64,000 nucleotides of DNA from Clostridia bacterium. Lineage in GTDB: Bacteria > Bacillota > Clostridia > Oscillospirales > Acutalibacteraceae. The stretch lies in the NCBI GenBank assembly GCA_017415515.1, contig JAFQGI010000021.1, positions 1 to 64,000 on the forward strand, given 5' to 3'. Positions 7,236 through 18,372 of this stretch are shown piece by piece. How positions within the stretch are numbered: the first letter of the stretch is position 1; each line of letters starts with the position of its first letter. A program made the position numbers and the translations under genes. The notes below the pieces were generated by a model. It worked only from the letters and a program-made list of their open reading frames with translations. It ran no database searches and was not told the DNA's origin.

Positions 7236-7987
7236 TCCGTCACCTCCCATCGGTTGATCACCCTTCTCAGCAGTCGTTCCAGCACCACGCTGAGAACCAC
7301 CACCACCGCCGTCCACGCAAACACGTCTGCGGTTTCCAGGGTGGTTTTGGCGGCAGCTATGTGATAGCCGATGGAATCGGCAGGCCAGCACAAAATCTCA
7401 GCCGCCACCCCCGCCTTCCACGCGAAGCCAAAGCCGGTGGTCACCGCCGCCTGCAAATACGGCTTTACCGCTGGAAGGCGAACGTAACGCAATCGTTCTC
7501 CGCGACTCAGGCGGAACACCTGCGCCATCTCCAACAGCTTTCGGTCGGTGTGTAGGATGCCTTGACGAACATTCTCCCACACCAGCGGAATTACCATTAG
7601 GAAGGCGATAAACGCCGGCATCCGTTCTGCACGGATCCACAGGAATGCCACGAAAATAAAGGAGGCCACAGGTGCCGCCTTAACGGCAGACAGGATGGGT
7701 GAAAACAGCGCATGCAAGACCGCAAAGCGCGCCGTCAGCATCGCCAGCACCACGCCGACGACCAAGGCCAACGCAAAGCCGGTAATTACCCGCAGCAGGG
7801 AGGTTCCCACAGCAGACCAAAACACCGTCTCCCCCATCAGCCGCCACAACGACTTGGCCACATCCCACGGATACGGCAACGGCCAAAACAGCGTCCGATT
7901 GGCCAGGTAGCAACCGCCTGCCCATATCCCCAACCAGAAAGCCACAATCGCTACCGCCCGGAGAAAGCGCAACAGCTTATCCCGCAT
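7232..7987 (-). CDS. ABC transporter permease (SsuC/TauC type)
   Basis: Membrane subunit (251 aa) with about six hydrophobic segments. A BPD_transp_1-type coupling region is visible around EMAQVFRLSRGERLRYVRLP, the EAA-like loop that contacts the ATPase. The start at 7987 lies inside the last codons of the upstream binding-protein gene (11-nt overlap), with GAAGGA upstream, so translation is likely coupled. Substrate is unknown; sulfonate, nitrate or other small-molecule uptake is possible by family. Confidence 0.88.
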   Translation of the reverse strand: MRDKLLRFLRAVAIVAFWLGIWAGGCYLANRTLFWPLPYPWDVAKSLWRLMGETVFWSAVGTSLLRVITGFALALVVGVVLAMLTARFAVLHALFSPILSAVKAAPVASFIFVAFLWIRAERMPAFIAFLMVIPLVWENVRQGILHTDRKLLEMAQVFRLSRGERLRYVRLPAVKPYLQAAVTTGFGFAWKAGVAAEILCWPADSIGYHIAAAKTTLETADVFAWTAVVVVLSVVLERLLRRVINRWEVTE

Positions 7988-8990
7988 AGTAGAAATCGTC
8001 CTTCGGCAATGCACCGCCCACCACCGTGGGGTCATAGTCGAACATCACCTTGAGATAAGCCGACAGCTGCTTCTTCATCAAATTGCCGGTCACATAGGTC
8101 AGACCGCAGTTAGGCAGAGCCTGACGAGCCACAGCCGCCTTGGGGATAATCTTATAGGTCTCGCACAGGGTAGCGGTGGCCTCCACATTGCTCTTGGCCA
8201 CCTGAATGGAGGTCATATAGTCCTCAAGGAACAAAGCGATGGCATCCGGATTCTTCTCGACAAAATCAGAACGGGCGATCACGCAACCCATCATTAGCGC
8301 GCAATCTTCATCGCTGACTTTGTTCCATTCCTCCGTGACGTTCAAGGCACGGCGAATCGACTTATTCTGCATCATATAGGTGGAAGCCTTGGGTTCGGGG
8401 ACCAGCGCAATTTTCGCTTCGCCGCTTGCCATGGCTGCATCCAGATCGGCAGCAAACTCAATGCGCACATTCTCATCGGGTTTCAAGCCATTCTGCTCCA
8501 GCAAATAGCGCAGGATATATTCCGGGTTGGCGCCTTTATTCTTGGCGTCGGTATAGATGGTCTTGCCCTTCAGATCTTTGATGGATTTGATACTCTCGCC
8601 GTTCTCCAGAATGTGCAACACACCCAGCGTGTTCACCGCCAGCACCCGCACTTTTCCCTCCGTCTTCTTGTAGAGGGTAGCGGCCAAATTGGTGGGAACG
8701 GCGGCAATATCCGCCTCACCTCTGGTGATGGCGGCCACCGCCTGGGTGGGGTCGGACACCACGTCAAAGGTATAGGTGTTCGTGGTCTTTTTGCCTGCGC
8801 TGTTCTGCATCAGATTGACCATACCCACACCGGTGGGACCGGCGATGGCGGTAATGCGCACGTTGCCGCCTTTTTTGCCATCCTCGCTCACCTTGCCGTT
8901 GTTCACTTCGTTACCCTTGCCTTTGCCACAGCCGGCGAACACGCCGACCATCAGCACCAAAATCAATGCGAAAGCCAATACTCGTTTCAT
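7977..8990 (-). CDS. ABC transporter substrate-binding lipoprotein (NMT1/SsuA-like)
   Basis: Secreted lipoprotein (337 aa) that captures the substrate for the adjacent ABC importer. A signal peptide with lipobox VFAGC (Cys21) is followed by a low-complexity linker and a periplasmic-binding fold with ITRGEADIAAVPTNLA and IKDLKGKTIYT, typical of the NMT1/SsuA/TauA group. A GGAGGAAT ribosome site overlaps the end of the regulator gene. The ligand cannot be read from sequence. Confidence 0.88.
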   Translation of the reverse strand: MKRVLAFALILVLMVGVFAGCGKGKGNEVNNGKVSEDGKKGGNVRITAIAGPTGVGMVNLMQNSAGKKTTNTYTFDVVSDPTQAVAAITRGEADIAAVPTNLAATLYKKTEGKVRVLAVNTLGVLHILENGESIKSIKDLKGKTIYTDAKNKGANPEYILRYLLEQNGLKPDENVRIEFAADLDAAMASGEAKIALVPEPKASTYMMQNKSIRRALNVTEEWNKVSDEDCALMMGCVIARSDFVEKNPDAIALFLEDYMTSIQVAKSNVEATATLCETYKIIPKAAVARQALPNCGLTYVTGNLMKKQLSAYLKVMFDYDPTVVGGALPKDDFYYAG

Positions 8991-8995
8991 ACTTT

Positions 8996-9619
8996 TTATT
9001 CCTCCGTTTGTAAAATAATGATCTTCTTACGCTCACGATGGATGCGACCGGTCAACACCAACGCGTCCAACGAGCGGTATAGACTGGATCGGCCCATATC
9101 CAACCGCTCTGCTAAGGCGGTCATACCCTCGGCCACATACACCACACCGTTTTCGTCCCGGTGAGCCAGCAAATAGCGCCACAATTTGCCATCCGCTTGC
9201 CCTGCGGTCAAGGTCGAAAGCCGTCGATTGAGAAAGCGGATGCGATCGGACAAGAAGCCCACGTAATTTTCTGCCACCGCAGGCACCTCTTTCATCCATT
9301 GCACCACCGTTTCCTGGGGAATATACAGCACACGGCAATCGCTTTCTGCCACCACAGTGGACGGATATTCCTCCCCGGTGCCAAACAGAGCTGCTGCACC
9401 GAATACGTCCCCTTCCACCAGATCGTTCATCGGCACTCGGCCTTGCCACACGCGAACATGGCCCTCCAGAATCAGCGCCAATGCCCGTTTTGCCGTTTGC
9501 GGGCTGTAAATGACATCCCCTTTACAGTGGCGTTGTTCCTCGGTTTGGGCCAGCCGGTAACACAATTCCAGTTCTTCCTTTGTCAAGCCTTTCAGCAAGA
9601 ATAAGGAACGTTCTTTCAT
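8996..9619 (-). CDS. Crp/Fnr family transcriptional regulator
   Basis: Regulator (207 aa) with an N-terminal cyclic-nucleotide-binding-like beta barrel (about residues 10-115) and a C-terminal winged helix with MTALAERLDMGRSSLYRSLDAL as the recognition helix region. No N-terminal cysteine cluster for an Fnr-type iron-sulfur centre is present. It heads the operon regulator, binding protein, permease, ATPase, so it very likely controls this importer. A perfect palindrome at 9637-9650 between promoter and start suggests autoregulation. Confidence 0.88.
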   Translation of the reverse strand: MKERSLFLLKGLTKEELELCYRLAQTEEQRHCKGDVIYSPQTAKRALALILEGHVRVWQGRVPMNDLVEGDVFGAAALFGTGEEYPSTVVAESDCRVLYIPQETVVQWMKEVPAVAENYVGFLSDRIRFLNRRLSTLTAGQADGKLWRYLLAHRDENGVVYVAEGMTALAERLDMGRSSLYRSLDALVLTGRIHRERKKIIILQTEE

Positions 9620-9636
9620 GCTATCGCCTCACTTTC

Positions 9637-9650
9637 GTCCCATTTGGGAC
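9637..9650. promoter_or_regulatory. candidate Crp/Fnr-type operator
   Basis: GTCCCATTTGGGAC, an inverted repeat (5-bp arms, 4-bp centre) placed at about +8 to +21 relative to the predicted start of the crp-ABC operon. Binding there would block transcription. Confidence 0.45.
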
Positions 9651-9664
9651 ACTTTTCATTGGTT

Positions 9665-9692
9665 ATTATAGCATATTTTTGAGAAAATGCAA
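9665..9692 (-). promoter_or_regulatory. sigma-A promoter for the crp-ABC operon
   Basis: On the minus strand TTGCAT, 16-bp spacer, TATAAT, with the palindrome 9637-9650 just downstream. Confidence 0.75.
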
Positions 9693-9731
9693 GTAGTTAT
9701 GGAATAAAATTTCCAAGGAAATAGAGAAAAG

Positions 9732-9768
9732 CAAAAAAAGGTGCGGATACCGCAGTATCCGCACCTTT
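9732..9768 (-). terminator. terminator of efp-CD1247-like unit
   Basis: AAGGTGCGGATAC-TGCG-GTATCCGCACCTT stem (minus strand), 13 bp, followed by a run of seven U. Confidence 0.88.
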
Positions 9769-9794
9769 CGGTAACTATGGGGTCGTAACGAGAA

Positions 9795-10214
9795 TTACTC
9801 CTCGTCCTCCACGTCGTCCTCGTCGAAGTCGAACTCCAAGGACTCACCGCAGGAGGGGCACTCAACGCCACCATCCATCAGGGTGTCCATGTCCACCTCA
9901 AAATCTTCGCCACAGGAGGGGCAGGTCACATCATAGTACTCGTCGTCACAATCACAGCAATCGCAGCAATCGCACTCATCCTCGTCGTCCCACTCCTCAT
10001 AGAAGTCCTCTTCCAGAGCGTTGAGATCCTCATCCACCGCGTCAACCTGCTCGGTCAGCTCGGCAACGTAATCTTCGATATCGGCCACGTCGTTGGACAG
10101 ATCGCCCAGAATGTCAACGATCAGCTTAAACAGCTTACCGTTATCGGAGGACTCGTCAATCTTCATACCCTCCATCAGGCCTTTGATGTATGCAACTTTC
10201 TCAATGGTGGTCAT
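9795..10214 (-). CDS. CD1247-like acidic zinc-ribbon protein
   Basis: Small acidic protein (139 aa), resembling the CD1247 N-terminal-domain family of Firmicutes; function unknown. The N-terminal 60 residues form a helical/coiled segment (IEKVAYIKGLMEGM, then VADIEDYVAELTEQVD). A Cys-rich stretch CDCCDCCDC follows, then a two-knuckle zinc ribbon CPSCGEDF...CPSCGESL and an Asp/Glu tail. The start at 10214 (second ATG) is preferred: GGGAGG abuts the first ATG but lies 8 nt from the second. It follows efp by 43 nt and is probably co-transcribed with it. Confidence 0.78.
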   Translation of the reverse strand: MTTIEKVAYIKGLMEGMKIDESSDNGKLFKLIVDILGDLSNDVADIEDYVAELTEQVDAVDEDLNALEEDFYEEWDDEDECDCCDCCDCDDEYYDVTCPSCGEDFEVDMDTLMDGGVECPSCGESLEFDFDEDDVEDEE

Positions 10215-10257
10215 AGCCATACCCTCCCAAATAGTAATCGTGATGAAAAACGGTCAA

Positions 10258-10815
10258 TTAAGCGCGGTCCATATATTCGCCGGTACGGGTGTCCACGCGA
10301 ACAACCTCGCCCTCGTCGATGAAGAGAGGCACGCGGATCTCGGCGCCGGTCTCCAGGGTGGCGGGCTTGGTGGTGTTGGTGGCGGTGTTGCCCTTAAAAC
10401 CGGGGTCAGTCTGGGTGATGGTCAGCTCCACAAAGTTGGGGGGCTCCACGCCGATCACCTTGCCCTTGTAGGACTTGATGTTGCAGATCATGTTCTCCTT
10501 AACGAACTTAAAGTTCTCAGGCAGATCGCTGGCGTTGATGGGCACCATGTCATAGGTCTCGGGATCCATGAAGTAGTGCAGATCGCCGTCGGCATAGGAA
10601 TACTCCATATCCTTACGCTCCACATAGGCAGTGGGGAACTTGGCGGTGGGGTTGTAGCTCTTTTCGAGCACAGCACCGGTAATCACGTTCTTGGTCTTGG
10701 TGCGGACGAAAGCAGCGCCCTTGCCGGGCTTCACATGCTGGAACTCGACAACCTGTAAAACGTTGCCGTCTTCCTCAAAGGTCACACCGTTACGAAAATC
10801 GCCTGCAGAAATCAT
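10258..10815 (-). CDS. efp: elongation factor P
   Basis: Binds the ribosome between P and E sites and relieves stalling at polyproline. Full length (185 aa), three beta-barrel domains. The tip of domain I is [10 protein letters not shown] with Lys32 at the usual modification position. No EpmA/EpmB-type modification enzymes are seen nearby. TGGAGGAAT precedes the ATG, and a promoter is at 10849-10877. The downstream CD1247-like gene appears to share its transcript. Confidence 0.96.
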   Translation of the reverse strand: MISAGDFRNGVTFEEDGNVLQVVEFQHVKPGKGAAFVRTKTKNVITGAVLEKSYNPTAKFPTAYVERKDMEYSYADGDLHYFMDPETYDMVPINASDLPENFKFVKENMICNIKSYKGKVIGVEPPNFVELTITQTDPGFKGNTATNTTKPATLETGAEIRVPLFIDEGEVVRVDTRTGEYMDRA

Positions 10816-10848
10816 ATTTTATTCCTCCATATTGTCAGACTGTACTTT

Positions 10849-10877
10849 ATTGTACCCTATATCTTGTAAAATTTCAA
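10849..10877 (-). promoter_or_regulatory. sigma-A promoter for efp
   Basis: On the minus strand TTGAAA, 17-bp spacer, TACAAT, about 25 nt before the efp ribosome site. Confidence 0.75.
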
Positions 10878-10920
10878 GCCTTTTTTAGCGCAAAATGGGA
10901 ATTATCCGTAAAAATTTTAC

Positions 10921-11784
10921 TTATTTCATCGCCTCGGCATAGAGACCGCTCATGGTAGCCGAATCCGCCGTCTGGGTGCCCGCCGATTCACAGATCACCG
11001 TGGGGCACAATCCCCTCTCAGCAAGCAGTTCCATCAACGGTTTCGGATCGGGGCCAAACACCGCATCCTCAAAGGTCAGATGCTTCTTCTCACCGCCGCC
11101 GGTGTACTCAATTTTGGAGAAATGGATGTGGAAAGACCGTTGTCTCTCCTCCCCCAGTGCCTCACCGATGGCGTCGATGACAGCTGCATAGGCCTCGCGG
11201 CTGTTGGTCTCACCCAAAGTGCGGCTGTTAAGATGGCCAAAGTCTACACAGGGTAAAAACCGCTCCTCCGCCTTACAGAAGGTCAGCACCTCCTCCAGCG
11301 TACCCAACTGGTTGATCTTCCCCATCACCTCGGGACAAATATGCACGTGGGAAAGCCCCTCGGCATCCAGCGCAGCCTGAGCTTTAAGCAAGGTTTCAGT
11401 AGCCAGAGCCGTCGCTTCTTCCCGACTGCGGCCACCCAAACCACCGGGATGCACCACGATGCGATCACCACCCAGCATGGTCACGGCGCGAGCACTGTCG
11501 AGAATATAGCGGATACTGTTATCCCGCTTCTCCTCCTCGGCAGAGGCCAGCGAAATGAAATACGGGGCGTGAAGCGAGATCTCCACACCGTATTTCTCCG
11601 CCTCGGCACGCATGGCGGCGGCAGACTCTGCCGACAGCCGCACACCGCGACCACACTGATACTCATAGGCCGTCAAGCCGTGCTGGCTGAGCCACGGGAA
11701 CATCTGCACCGTGTGCTTGTAGCCGGCGGCGTGGAAATCGTCACAATTACCCGCAGGACCAAACAACGCCTTATCTCTCGCCAT
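10921..11784 (-). CDS. endonuclease IV family AP endonuclease
   Basis: TIM-barrel protein (287 aa) of the apurinic-endonuclease family 2 / Nfo type, expected to cut 5' of abasic sites in base-excision repair using a metal cluster. Candidate metal ligands lie in the blocks SLHAPYF, RIVVHPGG, HICPEVMGK, CVDFGHLNS and SFHIHFSKIEY, and a conserved Glu is in TVICESAG. This order matches endonuclease IV. It overlaps the end of the YqeG-like gene by 14 nt. Confidence 0.85.
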   Translation of the reverse strand: MARDKALFGPAGNCDDFHAAGYKHTVQMFPWLSQHGLTAYEYQCGRGVRLSAESAAAMRAEAEKYGVEISLHAPYFISLASAEEEKRDNSIRYILDSARAVTMLGGDRIVVHPGGLGGRSREEATALATETLLKAQAALDAEGLSHVHICPEVMGKINQLGTLEEVLTFCKAEERFLPCVDFGHLNSRTLGETNSREAYAAVIDAIGEALGEERQRSFHIHFSKIEYTGGGEKKHLTFEDAVFGPDPKPLMELLAERGLCPTVICESAGTQTADSATMSGLYAEAMK

Positions 11785-12295
11785 AATCTTGCTCCTTTCT
11801 TCTCCGTTGCCGACGGCTATTTAGCAACGGCTTTTCAATCTTACGCTTAAACACAATAAATTTCTGCTGGGTTTCCGGCTGAATCGGCTCCAACAGGATG
11901 GAAGGAATCCCCGCCAGATTGGCCCCCAGCATATCAGTGAAAATCTGATCGCCGATGACAACACACTGTTTACGGTTTGCACCGGCCCGTTGCGCCGCTC
12001 CACGGAATCCGAACGGCAACGGCTTACGGGCGTGAGCATAATAGGGCAATCCGATCTTCTCGGCAAAAGGAGCCACGCGCTCGGCACGGTTGTTGGATAC
12101 AATAATCAGCGAAAAACCCGCCGTCTGCATCTCTGCCAGCCACGTCTTAACCCCATCGGTCAGGTCGGGAGCATCGTGGGTTGTGAGGGTATTATCCACA
12201 TCTAACAGCAGGGCTTTCACACCCAAACGATGCAAATCTTCCACTGTCACATCGGTGATGCATCGGCGATATAAAGTTGGGAAAAACAGCGACAC
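11771..12295 (-). CDS. YqeG family HAD-type phosphatase
   Basis: HAD superfamily IIIA phosphatase of the YqeG family (174 aa). Motif I is LLLDVDNTLT (nucleophile and acid/base Asp), motif II is IIVSNN, Lys is in ARKPLP, and motif III is VIGDQIFTDMLGANLAG. The physiological substrate is unknown. The C-terminus is very basic (RRQRRRKEQDYGER). It overlaps the endonuclease IV gene downstream; AAAGGAGGAG precedes its start. Confidence 0.88.
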   Translation of the reverse strand: MSLFFPTLYRRCITDVTVEDLHRLGVKALLLDVDNTLTTHDAPDLTDGVKTWLAEMQTAGFSLIIVSNNRAERVAPFAEKIGLPYYAHARKPLPFGFRGAAQRAGANRKQCVVIGDQIFTDMLGANLAGIPSILLEPIQPETQQKFIVFKRKIEKPLLNSRRQRRRKEQDYGER

Positions 12296-12321
12296 AGTGA
12301 CTCCTCCTTTCAGTAGGATAG

Positions 12322-12353
12322 AACAAAAAGCGGGCAGTATACCTGCCCGCCTT
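12322..12353 (-). terminator. terminator of rpsU
   Basis: Hairpin GGCGGGCAG-GTATA-CTGCCCGC followed by TTTTT on the minus strand, 10 nt after the rpsU stop codon. Confidence 0.85.
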
Positions 12354-12362
12354 TTCTACGCA

Positions 12363-12539
12363 TTATTTGAATTTTCTCTTGCGCGCAGCTTCCGACTTCT
12401 TCTTACGACGCACGGAAGGTTTCTCATAGTGCTCTCTCTTGCGGACCTCGGCCAGAGTACCGGCGCGGGCGCAGGACTTCTTCCAACGGCGCAGAGCACT
12501 GTCCAGAGACTCATTCTCTTTTACACGAACTTCAGACAT
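12363..12539 (-). CDS. rpsU: 30S ribosomal protein S21
   Basis: 58-residue basic protein (starts [20 protein letters not shown], ends [10 protein letters not shown]) matching bacterial S21, a small-subunit protein involved in initiation. GAGGGAGGG lies upstream of the ATG. It forms its own unit with promoter 12597-12625 and terminator 12322-12353, placed just downstream of leuS. Confidence 0.95.
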   Translation of the reverse strand: MSEVRVKENESLDSALRRWKKSCARAGTLAEVRKREHYEKPSVRRKKKSEAARKRKFK

Positions 12540-12596
12540 TCTTTATTTCCCTCCCTCCGCCATATAGCAGGGGTATTTTGCAATCATGCACGGATT

Positions 12597-12625
12597 ATTA
12601 TAACGAAAAACGTCCCAACAGTCAA
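12597..12625 (-). promoter_or_regulatory. sigma-A promoter for rpsU
   Basis: On the minus strand TTGACT, 17-bp spacer, TATAAT, giving a leader of about 50 nt. Confidence 0.82.
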
Positions 12626-12668
12626 GAGAAATTTTCGTTTTTTCGTAAAATTTTTATGTTTTTGTGGA

Positions 12669-15095
<2,427 letters not shown>

Positions 15096-15107
15096 AGTCT
15101 TAACTCC

Positions 15108-15467
15108 TCACTGTTGTATCATATAGGGTGTAATATCCACGTCGGTGGCATCCACCCACAACCGTTCCAAATCGTAAAAATCGCGGGTCTCGCGGCGAAA
15201 CACATGGATCAGCACGTCGCCGTAGTCCAACATGATCCAGTCACCGCTTTGGTAACCCTCGTTGCGCAAAGGACGAATGTCCTCCTTAGCCAACTTCTCC
15301 TCCACGTAGTCTGCCAGACTGCGTACCTGAGTGGAGCTGTTACCGCTGGCGATGACGAAATAATCCGCGATGGAGGTGATGGAGCCTACGCTCAACACCT
15401 TAATATCTGCGGCTTTGTGCTCATCCAAAGTATGCACGGCACTCTGCCAGATTTTGTCAATATTCAC
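15108..15467 (-). CDS. rsfS: ribosome silencing factor RsfS
   Basis: RsfS/Iojap protein (119 aa) that binds L14 on the 50S subunit and blocks subunit joining in slow growth. Family signatures: ADYFVIASGNSSTQVRSLAD and GDWIMLDYGDVLIHVF. GTG start with GAGGAG 7 nt upstream. It sits between an LCP protein gene and leuS, close to nadD, as in many Firmicutes. Confidence 0.95.
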   Translation of the reverse strand: MNIDKIWQSAVHTLDEHKAADIKVLSVGSITSIADYFVIASGNSSTQVRSLADYVEEKLAKEDIRPLRNEGYQSGDWIMLDYGDVLIHVFRRETRDFYDLERLWVDATDVDITPYMIQQ

Positions 15468-15471
15468 GCAC

Positions 15472-16830
15472 TCACTCCTCCCCTTCTTCGGATTCTTCTG
15501 CCGCGGGCAACACCGTATCCAGCGTAACGGTGACCAGGTCCACCTCGTTGACCACCTCGGTCAACTGCGGAGCCGCTACGGTATCCTCGTCAACAGGCAG
15601 GTCATACGGGTTCATTTGCTCATTCAAAAGAGCAATCAATTGGGCACGATTCACGGAATACACCTTAGTTGTCCCCATCTTTTCCGTTTCACCGGGTAGG
15701 ATACTGAATGTAACCTTCTCCAAAGGAATATCCGCCAACTGCATAGCAAACTCGGCAATGGCATCGTAGGTGCCGATGTTCTCCGCTTCCTTGTCGGTCT
15801 TACCCAGCATACGGGCACGACCGAAAGAGGTGGTGTTAAATCGCACCGGATCGGAGCCCAGCATCAGTCTGCCCAGCACACCCTTGGTGGCGCCCATCTC
15901 ATCCTCGTAGTAGAGATCTTTCTTGGAACAGGCGGCAATGCTCTCCCACAAAGCGGCCAGCACTTGGCGCTGACGCCCCATACGCTCACGGTCGGAATCG
16001 GGGCTGTTGCGATAGTTATAGGTGACGGCGTAGTCCACCGCCGCCTGACCGTCCAAAACCTGTACTCCACGGTCGTAAGGCGTTTCTGCCAAGGTGGTTG
16101 CCTCTTTCAACTCCACCCGCACACCGTTGAGGCCGTCAATCAATTTCACCAGTCCCTCTCGGGAAAGGATAAAATAGTTGTCAACAGGCAGACCGTACTG
16201 CACGTTGATCACACGGGCCAGATCGTTGACAGGCGATCCCACCCACTCTTCCAGTTCAGCGCCGCAAGCAGCATGCACCTGACCATCTCGATCCTTTTCA
16301 AGAACCAGTTCTCGGCAAGAGGAACACGCAATCTGGGGCTGAGGGTTATGCCACACGTTACCGATGGTGTCCACCGCGAAACCCAGATCCTTGTCGATGT
16401 AGGTGTCCACGGGAATCTGTACCACGGACACCGCATCCGCCTTGCGGTCAAAGCACATCACGGCCAACATATCCATGGGATCGCCTACCTCGGCACCGGT
16501 GACGCCCATCAGATAGTAGGAAACGTCTCCTGCCAGTTTATCCGGAGTAGAGGTGTAAGCCACCATCTCTCGGGCAGTCAAAGCCGGCTTTTCCTCTTGC
16601 GTGTCGTCCCACAAGCGGAACAACAAGATGCCGACAACCAGCAACACTGCCACAATCGCCAGCGCAACCATCCATTTCCAAGGAGAAAAGCGCTTTTTCT
16701 CCCGATTTTCCTTCTTCTCAGGCGCTTTGGCCACACCGGCCAGGCTCACCTGATTCTTCTGCGGTCTGCTTTGCGTCTTTGGTTTGTTTGCCGTGTTCTT
16801 TTTACTGTTTTGCCCCTTAGTTTGGCTCAT
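15472..16830 (-). CDS. LytR-CpsA-Psr (LCP) family protein
   Basis: Membrane-anchored protein (452 aa), probably a phosphotransferase that attaches glycopolymers to peptidoglycan. A basic Lys/Gln/Asn-rich cytoplasmic tail is followed by one transmembrane helix (about 55-75, WMVALAIVAVLLVVGILLF) and an extracytoplasmic LCP-like domain, with VDTIG, GLVKLIDGLNGVRVEL, RNSPDSDRERMGRQRQVL as recognisable blocks. The start at 16830 is chosen for GGAGG 8 nt upstream; it overlaps the nadD-yqeK gene by 14 nt. Confidence 0.85.
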   Translation of the reverse strand: MSQTKGQNSKKNTANKPKTQSRPQKNQVSLAGVAKAPEKKENREKKRFSPWKWMVALAIVAVLLVVGILLFRLWDDTQEEKPALTAREMVAYTSTPDKLAGDVSYYLMGVTGAEVGDPMDMLAVMCFDRKADAVSVVQIPVDTYIDKDLGFAVDTIGNVWHNPQPQIACSSCRELVLEKDRDGQVHAACGAELEEWVGSPVNDLARVINVQYGLPVDNYFILSREGLVKLIDGLNGVRVELKEATTLAETPYDRGVQVLDGQAAVDYAVTYNYRNSPDSDRERMGRQRQVLAALWESIAACSKKDLYYEDEMGATKGVLGRLMLGSDPVRFNTTSFGRARMLGKTDKEAENIGTYDAIAEFAMQLADIPLEKVTFSILPGETEKMGTTKVYSVNRAQLIALLNEQMNPYDLPVDEDTVAAPQLTEVVNEVDLVTVTLDTVLPAAEESEEGEE

Positions 16831-18031
16831 TCGTTTGCCCTCCATTCTGCTCAGACAATACGATCTCGTCATACACCGCCAACGTGTCAGGGTGTACGGC
16901 TCGGTTTTGTTTTTGTAAATCGCCGATGGTGTATTCCACACCATACCGAATGGCCGCGGTTAGCGATTGGTTTGCCAGCGAGCGCATCACGTCCACATCG
17001 GGATAATCCCGATCGGCAGAGGTGAAATCTGCTGTGAACACCACCTGTTCCAGCAGGGACATCCCTGCTCGTCCGGTGGTGTGATACCGCACCGCGGACA
17101 ATATTTCTTCATCCTTCACGCCGAGGATGTTTCGCAAAAACACCTCGCCGGAACGGGCGTGCCACAACATAGGAGCGTCCTGCTCCACCTCGTCCAGCGT
17201 CACGCCGTAATCCGCCAAGATCTGCAGTTGGGCATCCTTGGCAGTATCTTTCATAATATCGTGGAGAATACCGGCGGTGTATGCCTTATTGGGATCGGCA
17301 CCGTATTTTTCAGCCAACCGTTTGGCCTCGTCAGCTACACACAGCGAATGGCGAAAGCGATAATCACTGAGCCGCTGACGGATGATTTCAATATACTGTT
17401 CATCCGCCGTCTGATGGCTCATACCGTCATCCCGTCGATACAATCCGTTCTCTCGGATGTATCGCTCTACCGCTTCGCCAACCAAGTCGGCCACCCTCTC
17501 CCCTGCCCCCACGCGCTCACGCACTTGTGTTGAGGAATAGGGTTCCACGGGACACACGTCCACATAACAGTCGATGCCGTCTTTTTTTAACTCTTCGGCA
17601 TACGCCATCAGCTTGGTCGTGTCAGTGCCCTCGCGGGCAATGGTACACAGCACCGCCATCCTGGCGATATCCGCAAACCGATGCCAGGAGCGCAGGGTGG
17701 TAAACATATCCGCCCCCACCAGCAGATACCACTGGGCATCGGGATACTGCTCACACAGCGCCGTCAGGGTATCCACCGTAAAACTGGCACCACCCCGATT
17801 AAGTTCCAAATCGGATACGCTCAACAACAGGTGCTCTTCTGCCACCAAACGGCACATAGCTAATCGATGCTCGGCTGAGGCCATATTTTCTCGAATTTTA
17901 TGGGGCGGTACAAAGGTGGGCATCAGCACCACACCGTCCAGTTCCAGCGCCTGCGCCAACCGCAAAGCCATAGACACGTGACCGTTATGGATCGGGTCAA
18001 AGGATCCGCCAAACAGACCCATTTTCTTCAT
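16817..18031 (-). CDS. nadD: nicotinate-nucleotide adenylyltransferase fused to YqeK HD phosphohydrolase
   Basis: Fusion (404 aa). Residues about 1-200 are NadD, which makes deamido-NAD from NaMN and ATP: GGSFDPIHNGH nucleotide-binding motif, VPPHK, and PYSSTQVR. Residues about 210-395 are an HD-domain protein like YqeK, a Co-dependent Ap4A hydrolase in other Firmicutes: FRHSLCVADEAKRLA and AGILHDIMKDT supply the H...HD ligands. In most Firmicutes these are separate adjacent genes. A short linker with DDGMSHQTADEQ joins them; no stop or frameshift is seen. Overlaps the LCP gene. Confidence 0.93.
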   Translation of the reverse strand: MKKMGLFGGSFDPIHNGHVSMALRLAQALELDGVVLMPTFVPPHKIRENMASAEHRLAMCRLVAEEHLLLSVSDLELNRGGASFTVDTLTALCEQYPDAQWYLLVGADMFTTLRSWHRFADIARMAVLCTIAREGTDTTKLMAYAEELKKDGIDCYVDVCPVEPYSSTQVRERVGAGERVADLVGEAVERYIRENGLYRRDDGMSHQTADEQYIEIIRQRLSDYRFRHSLCVADEAKRLAEKYGADPNKAYTAGILHDIMKDTAKDAQLQILADYGVTLDEVEQDAPMLWHARSGEVFLRNILGVKDEEILSAVRYHTTGRAGMSLLEQVVFTADFTSADRDYPDVDVMRSLANQSLTAAIRYGVEYTIGDLQKQNRAVHPDTLAVYDEIVLSEQNGGQTNEPN

Positions 18032-18064
18032 ATCGCCCCTCCTTCCTTATGGATTTCTCTATGA

Positions 18065-18361
18065 TTATTTTGCGCGAGGCAACTTAATCTGGGAATCCTT
18101 CTCTTTCTGACGGAACAGCACAAAGGTGCGGCCGATCACCTGCACCACCTCGGCGTTCACCTTGGCGGCGATCTCCTCCGCCACCTCACGGGCGGTAGCG
18201 GGAGCGGTCTCCAGAACCTTACCCTTAATCAGTTCGCGAGCCTCCAGGGCATCGTCCGCCTGCTTAATCATCGCATCGGAGATACCGCCCTTGCCTGCGT
18301 GCAGGATCGGCTCCATGGTATTTGCAAGTCCGCGTAAATACGCGCGTTGTTTACTGGTCAT
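18065..18361 (-). CDS. YhbY/CRS1-type RNA-binding protein
   Basis: Small protein (98 aa) of the YhbY family, which binds the pre-50S ribosomal particle. Typical start KQRAYLRGLANTMEPILHAGKGG and GRTFVLFRQ near the end, with the GxxG-like loop. GAGGTAA ribosome site. It lies between rdgB and nadD, its usual neighbours. Confidence 0.94.
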   Translation of the reverse strand: MTSKQRAYLRGLANTMEPILHAGKGGISDAMIKQADDALEARELIKGKVLETAPATAREVAEEIAAKVNAEVVQVIGRTFVLFRQKEKDSQIKLPRAK

Positions 18362-18372
18362 AATCGTTTACC

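Noticed and set aside
15096..15107. T-box leader for leuS
   Set aside because: leuS follows rsfS by 12 nt inside a gene cluster; there is no room for a T-box.
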